Source: a virus. From it: a stretch of DNA of 43,987 nucleotides. The stretch is taken from positions 1 to 43,987 of IMG/VR virus record IMGVR_UViG_3300017767_000032; one strand, 5' to 3'. The notes beneath the pieces are model-generated. The model did not search any database. It was not told the DNA's origin and worked only from the letters and a program-made list of their open reading frames with translations. This document shows, one piece after another, positions 6,749 through 13,330 of this stretch (positions are counted from its first letter, which is position 1; every line of letters begins with the position of its first letter). The position numbers were made by a program, and so were the translations under genes.

Positions 6749-8406
6749 ATGAGCTTAAGGACTTCCGCAATTTCCTATTCATGTGCTGGAGGCACCTCAA
6801 CCTTCCTAACCCAACTCCAGTGCAGTACGATATTGCTGACTTCTTACAGAATGCTCCTAAACGGGGAGTCATAGAAGCATTTAGAGGAGTCGGGAAGTCC
6901 TACGTTACGAGTGCCTATGTATGCCATAGGTTACTCCATGATCCTCAGATAAAGGTATTGGTGGTCTCTGCTTCTAAGATTAGGGCTGATGACTTCTCTA
7001 CCTTTACTCAGAGATTGATTCACGAGATGCCTATCCTTCAGCACTTGGTTCCTAAGGATAACCAGAGGCAATCTAAGATTTCTTTTGATGTCGGTCCTGC
7101 TAAAGCATCCCATAGTCCCTCGGTGAAGTCCGTAGGTATCACTGGGCAGTTAGCTGGATCGAGAGCAGACTTAATCGTAGCAGACGATGTAGAAGTTCCT
7201 AATAACTCTATGACCCAGATGATGAGAGATAAACTCTCTGAGGCAGTTAAGGAGTTTGATGCTATCCTCAAGCCTGATGGTATGATCATCTACTTAGGGA
7301 CTCCTCAAACCGAGATGTCCTTGTACGAACAACTCCCTAACCGAGGGTACCAAGTCCGTATCTGGCCTGGGAGATATCCGAACAATAAGTTGAGGGAGAA
7401 GTATGAAGATAGACTTGCTCCCTTTATCTTAGATAAACTTGAGAGAGACCCTAAGGTCGAAGGAGACCCAACAGATCCATTGAGGTTCGATGATGAAGAC
7501 CTCTTGGAACGAGAGTTGTCCTATGGTCGTTCAGGGTTCAATATGCAATATATGCTCGATACGTCATTGAGCGATGCAGATCGGTACCCATTGAAACTCT
7601 CGGACCTCATTGTGATGTCATTGGATGGAGACAAAGCACCAGAGAAACCAATATGGTCGAATGATCCACAAGATAAACTCACTGATGTACCAAATGTAGG
7701 ACTTCCTGGTGATGCTTACTACAAACCTCAAAAGTTGTTAGGAGATTGGATCTCCTACTCAGGCTCTATCTTGAGTATTGATCCTAGTGGGAGAGGTAAA
7801 GATGAGACAGGCTATGCAGTAGTCAAGATGCTCAATGGTTACCTCTATGTCCTAGAGTGTGGAGGGATACAAGGAGGGTACCGAAAGGAGAACCTAGAGT
7901 TTCTCTCAGTGGTTGCTAAGAGGAACAAGGTAAACGCAGTGTTAATCGAGAGTAACTTTGGTGACGGGATGTTCCAAGAGTTACTCAAGCCTGTCTTATA
8001 TAAAGTCTATAATGTGTCTATAGAAGAAGTAAGAAGTAATATACAAAAGGAAAGACGTATAATAGACACGCTGGAACCCGTATGTAACCAACATAGACTA
8101 GTAGTAAACAAGGGTATTATAGAACATGACTACAAATCTGTCAAGAACTATTCTGCTGAAACACAGGCTAAGTATATGTTGTTCCATCAGTTCTCTCGGA
8201 TCACGAGGGATCGAGGTGCGTTGAGTCATGATGACCGCTTGGATGCCTTAGGTATGGCTATTGCCTACTGGGTGGAACAAATGGCTTCCGATGCAGACCA
8301 GAGGATACGGGATCGCAAAGGTGAACTCATGGATCAAGAGCTAGAGAGGTTCATGCAGCATGTGGTTGGCAAGGGTTACCAAGAGAAACACTTGACATGG
8401 ATGTAA
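6745..8406 (+). CDS. Terminase large subunit (DNA maturase B)
   Basis: A 553-aa protein of the T7 gp19 type. It pumps DNA into the prohead by ATP hydrolysis and cuts concatemers. Walker A is FRGVGKS (K51), Walker B is LIVADDVE (D147/D148), and the RNase H-like nuclease begins at SIDPSGRGKDETGYA (D346), with later acidic positions in VLIESNFGDGM and SHDDRLDALGMA. Length is close to T7 gp19 (586 aa). It is the last gene before the presumed physical genome end. Confidence 0.95.
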   Translation: MNELKDFRNFLFMCWRHLNLPNPTPVQYDIADFLQNAPKRGVIEAFRGVGKSYVTSAYVCHRLLHDPQIKVLVVSASKIRADDFSTFTQRLIHEMPILQHLVPKDNQRQSKISFDVGPAKASHSPSVKSVGITGQLAGSRADLIVADDVEVPNNSMTQMMRDKLSEAVKEFDAILKPDGMIIYLGTPQTEMSLYEQLPNRGYQVRIWPGRYPNNKLREKYEDRLAPFILDKLERDPKVEGDPTDPLRFDDEDLLERELSYGRSGFNMQYMLDTSLSDADRYPLKLSDLIVMSLDGDKAPEKPIWSNDPQDKLTDVPNVGLPGDAYYKPQKLLGDWISYSGSILSIDPSGRGKDETGYAVVKMLNGYLYVLECGGIQGGYRKENLEFLSVVAKRNKVNAVLIESNFGDGMFQELLKPVLYKVYNVSIEEVRSNIQKERRIIDTLEPVCNQHRLVVNKGIIEHDYKSVKNYSAETQAKYMLFHQFSRITRDRGALSHDDRLDALGMAIAYWVEQMASDADQRIRDRKGELMDQELERFMQHVVGKGYQEKHLTWM

Positions 8407-8937
8407 AATTGGTACAAAAATACGAGGGGGTTACGCTATACATTAAAATCTAAATTTCCCCCTTCGTTCGATTTGGTGAACATTTGTACAATTTAATGAA
8501 CATGGGGGCCATGGGGCCACAAGTCTAGCCACATACCAGTGTAAGCCCTTGATATCCTTGGGTATTCACAAGATTCAATATCTGATGTCTTGGAATCACT
8601 GGTATTCTTGAGGATTCATCACTTGAATCTGAGATCTGCTGTTCTTTGTCTTCTATCTCATCTATCGTTTTTCGTCCTTTGGCAGGATTTGCCGATGGGG
8701 CAAAATGTACCTAGAAAATCTTGCCTCTTTTGATTCTTTATATATCTTTTCAAAACCATAACTCCTTGAAATCATTGATGTTTTCACTTTGGCATCCCAA
8801 ATGCAATAATATCCTTAAGTTTCATTCATGTTCTTTTATATTCTATTATTTCATTTGTGTTCTTGAGTGTGACCACAAGTGCAAAACGTACATAAAAGAA
8901 TATTTGTTCTTTGACAATCAAATCAAAAAAGGAAGTT
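8407..8937 (+). other. Gene-free region, presumed genome terminus
   Basis: 531 bases without a supported gene, the only such stretch above 300 bases. It follows the large terminase gene and precedes the early genes, exactly where T7-like genomes have their terminal repeats. The sequence is AT-rich with G runs (GAGGGGG near 8422, CCCCC near 8459, GGGGGCCATGGGGCC near 8503) and degenerate repeats of the type CTTGGGTATTCACAAGATTCA and CTTGAGGATTCATCACTTGAAT at 8556-8630. I see no clear sigma-70 promoter. The 80-residue frame at 8721 has no ribosome binding site and looks like noise. Confidence 0.5.
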
Positions 8938-9240
8938 ATGGAAACCATAATAATCAATGGTAAGCCTATGGTATCAGCACACGGACCTAATGGGGTGATC
9001 CTCAGTAAAACTGGTACGATAAAAACGAGTGGGGCTTTCGTAAAATGTAAGTCTGATGCTATTATGAGTCGCAATCCGAGGGCATTACGCAATAGTGCTA
9101 ATGTCCGAAAGAATATGACACTAGTGTATGGCAACGGAACAATCTTGACTCGTAAGGAAGCCAGATCAAAGCATGATCGGCTTAGAGGTGTGAATGTTTC
9201 GATAGGTGTGGGTATTGATCCCAACATGGAAAGCTATTGA
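8938..9240 (+). CDS. Early small protein, function unknown
   Basis: A 100-aa basic protein. I place the start at the ATG at 8938 because AAAGGAAG lies four bases upstream; a TTG 27 bases earlier has no such site. It begins METIIINGKPMVSAHGPNG and contains KEARSKHDRLRGVNV. It is the first gene after the presumed genome end and so should be among the first expressed. No family recognised; a host-takeover role is a guess from position. Confidence 0.6.
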   Translation: METIIINGKPMVSAHGPNGVILSKTGTIKTSGAFVKCKSDAIMSRNPRALRNSANVRKNMTLVYGNGTILTRKEARSKHDRLRGVNVSIGVGIDPNMESY

Positions 9241-9246
9241 CATTAA

Positions 9247-9263
9247 ATATCCACTAGTGCAAA
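9247..9263 (+). repeat. 17-bp motif shared with the RNA polymerase leader (copy 1)
   Basis: ATATCCACTAGTGCAAA. The same 17 bases with a single C/T difference occur at 14805-14821, just downstream of the attP candidate and upstream of the RNA polymerase gene. The core CACTAGTG is palindromic. It may be a promoter or operator element. Confidence 0.5.
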
Positions 9264-9275
9264 GTGTGCTAGTGG
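9251..9275 (+). promoter_or_regulatory. RNA hairpin with 17-bp motif (1 of 3)
   Basis: CCACTAGTGCA pairs with TGTGCTAGTGG (two G-U pairs) around a three-base loop. The right arm lies in the repeated motif AGTGTGCTAG-N3-GTAC (9263-9279). There is no T-run after it, so a classical terminator is unlikely. RNA processing site or regulator binding site are the alternatives. Confidence 0.5.
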
Positions 9276-9285
9276 GTACACTCTG

Positions 9286-9305
9286 GTACACTCTTGGGAG
9301 TGTGC
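9286..9305 (+). promoter_or_regulatory. RNA hairpin with 17-bp motif (2 of 3)
   Basis: GTACACTC pairs with GAGTGTGC around TTGG (one G-U pair). The right arm is part of the second copy of AGTGTGCTAG-N3-GTAC (9299-9315). Just before it is an exact 10-bp tandem repeat, GGTACACTCT twice (9275-9294), so alternative pairings are possible. Confidence 0.5.
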
Positions 9306-9359
9306 TAGATTGTACTTGATTTGATCTTTGAAATTTTAATCTGAAATATAAAGGTAGAT

Positions 9360-9545
9360 ATGAAATCAACAGATATCATAGCTGTTAAATCCTTAGTGTG
9401 TGAGGCTCAAGCCTGTTTGCTTGAGTTGAATGATGATAAAAATAATACCACTAGATTAGCATTGAGCTATATGGATGATGTAATTAATAAGTTAGATCAA
9501 AGATTAGGTCAGTGTGTGTACAAATCTAGAACTAGGGGTGACTAG
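9360..9545 (+). CDS. Early small protein, function unknown
   Basis: A 61-aa protein, MKSTDIIAVKSLVCEAQACL onward, largely helical with mixed charge; two closely spaced cysteines (residues about 14 and 19). Its ribosome binding site is a modest AAAGGTAG six bases upstream. It is flanked on both sides by hairpins carrying the same 17-bp motif. No family recognised. Confidence 0.5.
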   Translation: MKSTDIIAVKSLVCEAQACLLELNDDKNNTTRLALSYMDDVINKLDQRLGQCVYKSRTRGD

Positions 9546-9556
9546 TGTATAGTTCG

Positions 9557-9587
9557 GCACACTTTCTTCCATGTGTGGAGAGTGTGC
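9557..9587 (+). promoter_or_regulatory. RNA hairpin with 17-bp motif (3 of 3)
   Basis: GCACACT at 9557-9563 pairs with AGTGTGC at 9581-9587, and inside it CCA-TGTG-TGG forms the tip, giving one imperfect long hairpin. The right arm begins the third copy of AGTGTGCTAG-N3-GTAC (9581-9597). It lies between the 61-aa gene and the tRNA, where a transcript-processing site would make sense. Confidence 0.5.
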
Positions 9588-9642
9588 TAGGGTGTACACG
9601 TATACACCAATTCAGATTATTAGTTCTATGACAATTTAATAT

Positions 9643-9729
9643 GGGTGAGTATGCAAACTGGATAAGCAACCTGACTGTAAATCAGGCGTGTGCACACACT
9701 TGTAGGTTCGAGTCCTACCTCACCCACCA
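9643..9729 (+). tRNA. tRNA-Tyr (anticodon GUA)
   Basis: A full class II cloverleaf: acceptor GGGTGAG/CTCACCC, D stem TGC/GCA, anticodon stem CCTGA/TCAGG with loop CTGTAAA (GTA at 9677-9679), a long variable arm, and T arm GTAGG-TTCGAGT-CCTAC. Discriminator A and an encoded CCA end (9727-9729) are present. It sits between early protein genes on the same strand, directly after a hairpin, so it is probably cut from a longer early transcript. Confidence 0.95.
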
Positions 9730-9747
9730 AAACCAAAAGGAGAGTGT

Positions 9748-10080
9748 ATGAATCATAAACCATACAACGGATGGTACAACTATGAGACATGGTGTTTCAA
9801 TGTTTGGTATGGGACCGATCAGTTTCAAGAACCAATCGCTGAGATGTTAGAGCACTATGTACATAGGGAGGATGACATCCTTACACCTGAGGATAGACAT
9901 ATCATTTGTTTGAGAGACTACCTCAAGGAATGGATGGAAGAAGTTAACTCACATAGACTAAACGATGATCATGGTTTCTTAGCTGACATCCTCGGTGCAG
10001 GATTACAAGAGATCAACTGGTTTGAGTTAGCCAAGAATTATTACGAGGGGTATGTGGAGGAGCATGTCGATAGAAGTTAA
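9748..10080 (+). CDS. Early protein of the NGWxNYETW family
   Basis: A 110-aa acidic protein starting MNHKPYNGWYNYETWCFNVW. The phrase YNGWxNYETWxxxLW is the hallmark of a small family found in many phages and plasmids (DUF7249-like, from memory). The function is not known to me. AAAGGAGAG lies upstream of the ATG. The end overlaps the next gene by 17 bases. Confidence 0.7.
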   Translation: MNHKPYNGWYNYETWCFNVWYGTDQFQEPIAEMLEHYVHREDDILTPEDRHIICLRDYLKEWMEEVNSHRLNDDHGFLADILGAGLQEINWFELAKNYYEGYVEEHVDRS

Positions 10081-10369
10081 GGAGTTTAAGGGTGGTCGCT
10101 TAGTACACCACCAAGTAGTGAGAGAACCTGACCCTGAGTCCTACCTCGATGAGAGGTTTGAAATATTTGATGGTATGTCTGGTCTCCAAGTGTGGAGAAG
10201 GCCAGGGATGCTAGTCAAAAAGAGGTTAACTAAAGACACAGTAGTGTATTGGAAAAAGGTAGAGAGTGATGAACCAGTGTGGGTACTCGGTGAAGAGTGG
10301 TACCACTATTATCCAGTGGACAATGGTGTCCGTTGGGAGTCAGAAACAACTATATACAAGGCTATATGA
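10064..10369 (+). CDS. Early small protein, function unknown
   Basis: A 101-aa protein. The frame is open from an ATG at 10052, but I choose the ATG at 10064 because GGAGG precedes it with good spacing. Starts MSIEVKEFKGGRLVHHQVVR, followed by many Trp and charged residues. Its stop overlaps the next ATG (ATGA). No family recognised. Confidence 0.6.
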   Translation: MSIEVKEFKGGRLVHHQVVREPDPESYLDERFEIFDGMSGLQVWRRPGMLVKKRLTKDTVVYWKKVESDEPVWVLGEEWYHYYPVDNGVRWESETTIYKAI

Positions 10370-10503
10370 CAATTAGAGAAGGTATGGAATTGCGTAAACT
10401 CAAACGTCAACTAATGTTGATTGAACGCAAGCTAAAGGGTGAGAAGAAAGCGGGTAAAAGGGGTATCAGAAGATACAAAATGAATAACAAAAAGAAAAAG
10501 TAA
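10366..10503 (+). CDS. Very small basic early protein
   Basis: A 45-aa protein, MTIREGMELRKLKRQLMLIE followed by a strongly basic tail ending KMNNKKKK. The ATG overlaps the previous TGA. A longer frame from 10297 would overlap the upstream gene and lacks a ribosome binding site, so I reject it. It looks like a helix plus RNA- or DNA-binding tail; function unknown. Confidence 0.5.
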   Translation: MTIREGMELRKLKRQLMLIERKLKGEKKAGKRGIRRYKMNNKKKK

Positions 10504-10512
10504 GGAGAGTCA

Positions 10513-10650
10513 ATGGACCCAGACTTTGATGATATGAGTATGTGTGAACAGCAACAGTTCATTCTTGAGCATGTCTTGAGTGAAATAGGTTTGACCTCGA
10601 TAGAGGTAGATGACACCGCATTTGAGAACCCTAAGAAGGAGAGTGAGTGA
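10513..10650 (+). CDS. Very small acidic early protein
   Basis: A 45-aa protein, MDPDFDDMSMCEQQQFILEH onward, net acidic. TAAGGAGAG stands before the ATG, a strong ribosome binding site. The final bases overlap the GTG start of the next gene. The basic 45-aa protein just upstream and this acidic one form a charge-complementary pair, but any interaction is speculation. Confidence 0.5.
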   Translation: MDPDFDDMSMCEQQQFILEHVLSEIGLTSIEVDDTAFENPKKESE

Positions 10651-10832
10651 AAGGTATTCGGAATAGAGGTGCACAAGTGCACGGGGTGCACAAGTGTAAA
10701 CCTAAGCACACCTTGCACCCATCGGACCTGGAGTATGATCTCCAAGAGGATGAGTACAAGGAACACAAATCAATGAGGGAGTTCTATGACTTCATCGAAA
10801 AGTATAGGGTTACTGACACGGGTACATGTTAA
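10647..10832 (+). CDS. Small early protein, function unknown
   Basis: A 61-aa protein with a GTG start overlapping the previous stop (GTGA), behind AAGGAGAG. N-terminal half is basic with several His residues (GAQVHGVHKCKPKH); C-terminal half is acidic (LEYDLQEDEYKEH). It overlaps the next gene by 47 bases, unusually long for this genome, so the exact junction is uncertain. Confidence 0.5.
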   Translation: MKGIRNRGAQVHGVHKCKPKHTLHPSDLEYDLQEDEYKEHKSMREFYDFIEKYRVTDTGTC

Positions 10833-11037
10833 CCAATATGTTGCTCGTGCTAATAAAAAGAATGGTACCGATCACCCTGCTATAACAATCAAGAGTAGTA
10901 AGGGTAATAGGTACGCTAATAGAGTTAAGTTTGATGGTGAGTGGACATTGATTTCCTCACCCTTAAAGCCACTTAGTTGTGGAGCTACCCTCTGGGTAGA
11001 GGGATACGACAATGGTACTAACCTACATGCGGAGTAA
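10786..11037 (+). CDS. Small conserved phage protein (VNQxVxRANKKNG family)
   Basis: An 83-aa protein. I recognise HVNQYVARANKKNGTDHPAI and ending PLSCGATLWVE from small proteins spread through cyanophages and other marine phages (many of them T4-like). The function is unknown to me. The ATG at 10786 is preceded by GAGGGAG, which supports it although it lies inside the upstream gene; conservation starts about 12 residues later. Confidence 0.6.
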   Translation: MTSSKSIGLLTRVHVNQYVARANKKNGTDHPAITIKSSKGNRYANRVKFDGEWTLISSPLKPLSCGATLWVEGYDNGTNLHAE

Positions 11038-11042
11038 AGCCT

Positions 11043-11270
11043 ATGAAGTATGCAGATAGATTCCTCCAATACGATGAGGAGTACACACCTAAGCACCACT
11101 ATACTTTTCATGGTGAGTGCTTGGAAGGAAAGCATCATGAAGTGATAGTACCTAGTGAAGAACTCTTTGAGTATAGAGATGGTGCCTTAATTCAGGATGC
11201 CTTAGTGTCGGTGAGTGATACAGATAGGGAGTTCCTCTTGACAGGAGGATGCTGTATCGAATGGGAATAA
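11043..11270 (+). CDS. Early small acidic protein, function unknown
   Basis: A 75-aa acidic protein, MKYADRFLQYDEEYTPKHHY onward, ending in LLTGGCCIEWE with adjacent cysteines. It follows the previous gene by five bases. No family recognised. Confidence 0.5.
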   Translation: MKYADRFLQYDEEYTPKHHYTFHGECLEGKHHEVIVPSEELFEYRDGALIQDALVSVSDTDREFLLTGGCCIEWE

Positions 11271-11293
11271 TATTAACATGGAGTAGATAGCCT

Positions 11294-11914
11294 ATGTTCA
11301 GAAGAGACAATCCGATATGTCGTGCTCGTGCACTTGAGTCACCCCAGGGATTAGAGCAAAACTATGCCTTGGTAAGTGGTAGTATCCGTAAGCAAACGTC
11401 TATGTTATGTGACGTTATGGATGACTATCGTGTCAATGGTTTGCTCGGTGCCAAGGAGTACCAATGGGGTAACAAGAAACGAGGGGCAGAGTATGTGACT
11501 ACTCACCTTCAAGAGTTGTACGATGGTACGATGAAGATCGTAAAGAGTAAGAAGAGAGGGTCAGAGTTGGACATGATTCTCCATTGGTTACAAGTCCCTG
11601 GACTTGGTTTACCAAAGGCAGGATTCATGGTCCAGTTGACTATGGGTAGGGCAGGATGTATGGATGTGCATAACATCAAGAAGTACTGCCCTGATGATGA
11701 CGCATCCATTGGTACACCTACGAGGTGGCAGACAGCAGGACAATCCGCTGAGACTAAGCGGAGAAAGGCAGTAGACTACCTTGATACCTGCGAGAGAGCA
11801 GGAGGATGTGCGTTCTTATGGAATACATGGTGTACCGATAGAGCAGAACAGTATCCAGATCACTTCGATGATGGAGATCATGTGTCTGCTTTACACCCTT
11901 ATTGGGTCTGTTAA
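11294..11914 (+). CDS. Protein with HhH-GPD DNA glycosylase-like motif
   Basis: A 206-aa protein, the largest in the early block. Residues 99-115 (LQVPGLGLPKAGFMVQL) fit a helix-hairpin-helix. They are followed at the spacing seen in HhH-GPD base-excision glycosylases (EndoIII/AlkA fold) by GCMDVHNIKKY, where D124 would align with the catalytic Asp of the VDTHV motif. The N-terminal part is helical and basic; the C-terminus has paired cysteines (CERAGGC and WNTWC) but not the EndoIII iron-sulfur pattern. Homologues exist in marine phages as far as I remember, annotated hypothetical. Activity on damaged or modified bases is inference. Confidence 0.55.
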   Translation: MFRRDNPICRARALESPQGLEQNYALVSGSIRKQTSMLCDVMDDYRVNGLLGAKEYQWGNKKRGAEYVTTHLQELYDGTMKIVKSKKRGSELDMILHWLQVPGLGLPKAGFMVQLTMGRAGCMDVHNIKKYCPDDDASIGTPTRWQTAGQSAETKRRKAVDYLDTCERAGGCAFLWNTWCTDRAEQYPDHFDDGDHVSALHPYWVC

Positions 11915-11940
11915 TAACCACATGTGTAGAAAGGAGTTAT

Positions 11941-12243
11941 ATGCACACTAATCAATACATCGGTAAGATCGTTTGTAAGAATGGCAATAAAGCCACAGCA
12001 GATAGGATCATTGACTATATTCCAGGTCAGTGGATGACTAGGGCAGACGATGAGGGAAACCCCAGAGATTGTAGATACGTAGGCTACGATTGGGGCCATA
12101 AGGAGCACAAGTGGTGTGACTTGACAGGCATTGAACCTATGGTAGCGAACAAGATATTCTCCGAGGATCGGATGAAGTATAAGGCTATCGATAGTTACTT
12201 TGATGGTATGGGTATGGGAATCTTAGGGGAGTATCGAGTATGA
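11941..12243 (+). CDS. Early small protein, function unknown
   Basis: A 100-aa protein. I choose the ATG at 11941, preceded by AAAGGAGTT; an upstream TTG at 11902 overlaps the previous gene. It starts MHTNQYIGKIVCKNGNKATA and has a central GYDWGHKEHKWCDLTG. The stop overlaps the next ATG (ATGA). No family recognised. Confidence 0.55.
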   Translation: MHTNQYIGKIVCKNGNKATADRIIDYIPGQWMTRADDEGNPRDCRYVGYDWGHKEHKWCDLTGIEPMVANKIFSEDRMKYKAIDSYFDGMGMGILGEYRV

Positions 12244-12446
12244 AGACAGAACACAAGAGAGTGGAGTATTACTCCGAGTCAGGTGAACAGTGGGTGCCAG
12301 TGGAACAGTTACACCACGACCACTTAATTAATTTAGTCCTCAAGCTAGTGAGTAAAGATTATGATGGCAGATTCAGGGTCGTTACCAAGACCACAGAAAC
12401 AATCGAGCAAGAAGACGAGTACGTCATCACTTCATTCATTCAATGA
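12240..12446 (+). CDS. Early small protein, function unknown
   Basis: A 68-aa protein, MKTEHKRVEYYSESGEQWVP onward, coupled to the previous gene by ATGA. Middle contains HHDHLINLVLKLVSKDYDG, probably one amphipathic helix. No family recognised. Confidence 0.5.
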   Translation: MKTEHKRVEYYSESGEQWVPVEQLHHDHLINLVLKLVSKDYDGRFRVVTKTTETIEQEDEYVITSFIQ

Positions 12447-12465
12447 ACGTGAGGTGGTGAGACTC

Positions 12466-12591
12466 ATGCTCACTCAAATACGAGATGCACTCAATGGGTG
12501 CTTAAATACCCTTGATCAATGGGATCGAGGGGCACACCTCAGAGATCCTGAGGGTGCTAACAAACAAGACAAGGAAAGGAAAGCAGGGTAG
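12466..12591 (+). CDS. Very small early protein, start uncertain
   Basis: The frame is open from an ATG at 12361, but that would overlap the upstream gene by 86 bases with a low-complexity Ser/Lys-rich stretch. I prefer the ATG at 12466 (41 aa, MLTQIRDALNGCLNTLDQWD onward), which has GGTGAG four bases upstream; GTG at 12454 or 12457 is also possible. No family recognised. Confidence 0.4.
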   Translation: MLTQIRDALNGCLNTLDQWDRGAHLRDPEGANKQDKERKAG

Positions 12592-12593
12592 AT

Positions 12594-12806
12594 ATGGATG
12601 ATGTAGAACGACAACAAGTAGCGCAAGTATTTATGCACAATCTAGTACAGTTTGTATCCAAGGTCGGAGAGATCGTGGAAGATAATAACGTGGGTCACAT
12701 GGAACAAGTTCAGCTTATCGGGCATGAACTTAGTGACCTCAGGCAAGCGAGTATAGGCTTGCATGATACAGTATTAGTGGAGTCAGGTCAGGTCTCAGTA
12801 AATTAG
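12594..12806 (+). CDS. Small helical early protein
   Basis: A 70-aa protein, MDDVERQQVAQVFMHNLVQF onward, predicted by eye to be almost fully helical with heptad-like hydrophobic spacing. It starts three bases after the preceding stop. It is the last gene before a likely host promoter (12809-12836). No family recognised. Confidence 0.5.
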   Translation: MDDVERQQVAQVFMHNLVQFVSKVGEIVEDNNVGHMEQVQLIGHELSDLRQASIGLHDTVLVESGQVSVN

Positions 12807-12808
12807 CC

Positions 12809-12836
12809 TTGACTAAAGCAACCACTAGTGTACGAT
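12809..12836 (+). promoter_or_regulatory. Candidate sigma-70 promoter
   Basis: TTGACT (12809-12814), 16-bp spacer, TACGAT (12831-12836). The spacer contains CACTAGTG, the same palindrome seen in the 17-bp motif at 9247 and 14805. A promoter here would feed the two small genes at 12871 and 13033 and perhaps the regulator-integrase pair. Overlap of the palindrome with the promoter would suit repression. Based on consensus similarity only. Confidence 0.4.
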
Positions 12837-12870
12837 ATGATGAAATGGGAACGATGGAGTAGGAGTAGCT

Positions 12871-13017
12871 ATGTTATTACGTGTATTAAATTGGGAACTG
12901 TTTGTTACTCGAAATGTAGGGGTATTCTGTGATGGAACTAGGTTCTGGAACAGAGATAATGATGGTACAATAACTGCTTGCATAGGTGGATTATACTTGT
13001 GCATGTGTAACAAATAA
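12871..13017 (+). CDS. Very small protein, function unknown
   Basis: A 48-aa frame, MLLRVLNWELFVTRNVGVFC onward, ending GLYLCMCNK. TAGGAGTAG is placed six bases before the ATG. Cysteines at the C-terminus (LCMC). It overlaps a second, weaker frame starting at 12838 with no ribosome binding site. No family recognised; a real gene is likely but not certain. Confidence 0.4.
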   Translation: MLLRVLNWELFVTRNVGVFCDGTRFWNRDNDGTITACIGGLYLCMCNK

Positions 13018-13032
13018 AAAGAAAGGTGGAAT

Positions 13033-13263
13033 ATGCAAACATTAAAGATCAGACCTTCAGAATACCGCACACAAGGTGGTGTGATTTTCAGACACCCGAT
13101 GTGGATGTCTGCTAATCCACCGCCCAAGATGGACAGCGGTGACGTAGTGGCTATTCACCACCGCTTTAACAACTCAAAGATCGGCTTTAAAAGAAAAAAT
13201 AATATTGGATTTAAATACAAACATATTTTTTTCCTGATCATACACCCACCACCACATAAATAG
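13033..13263 (+). CDS. Small basic protein, function unknown
   Basis: A 76-aa protein, MQTLKIRPSEYRTQGGVIFR onward, behind AAAGGTGG. The C-terminal third (KRKNNIGFKYKHIFFLIIHP) differs in composition from the rest and the DNA becomes AT-rich there, so a frameshift or extension of an originally shorter protein is possible. It is the last gene before the palindrome and the regulator. Confidence 0.4.
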   Translation: MQTLKIRPSEYRTQGGVIFRHPMWMSANPPPKMDSGDVVAIHHRFNNSKIGFKRKNNIGFKYKHIFFLIIHPPPHK

Positions 13264-13265
13264 AT

Positions 13266-13287
13266 TTAACCAGGCCGTCCTGGTTAA
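13266..13287 (+). promoter_or_regulatory. Perfect 9-bp inverted repeat, operator or terminator candidate
   Basis: TTAACCAGG-CCGT-CCTGGTTAA, both arms perfect. It lies 44 bp before the winged-helix regulator gene. No T-run follows on the + strand, so an operator for the regulator is at least as likely as a terminator. A second small stem (AGTGG/CCACT) lies at about 13299-13317, directly before an A-run. Confidence 0.55.
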
Positions 13288-13330
13288 TCAAAAACGTGAG
13301 TGGTACGGACACCCACTATAAAAAAACACT

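Noticed and set aside
8721-8963. 80-residue frame in the gap after the large terminase gene
   Set aside because: No ribosome binding site, residue composition like random AT-rich DNA, and it runs into the well-supported start at 8938.
9251-9597. CRISPR-like array
   Set aside because: The repeats are hairpin arms at irregular distances with a gene between them. There are no uniform spacers and no cas genes.
12361-12465. Long form of the small gene ending at 12591
   Set aside because: It would overlap the preceding gene by 86 bases and adds a low-complexity stretch; a start with a better ribosome binding site exists at 12466.
12825-13127. 100-residue minus-strand frame opposite 12871-13263
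   Set aside because: No ribosome binding site or recognisable motif, and no other minus-strand gene exists in the window.
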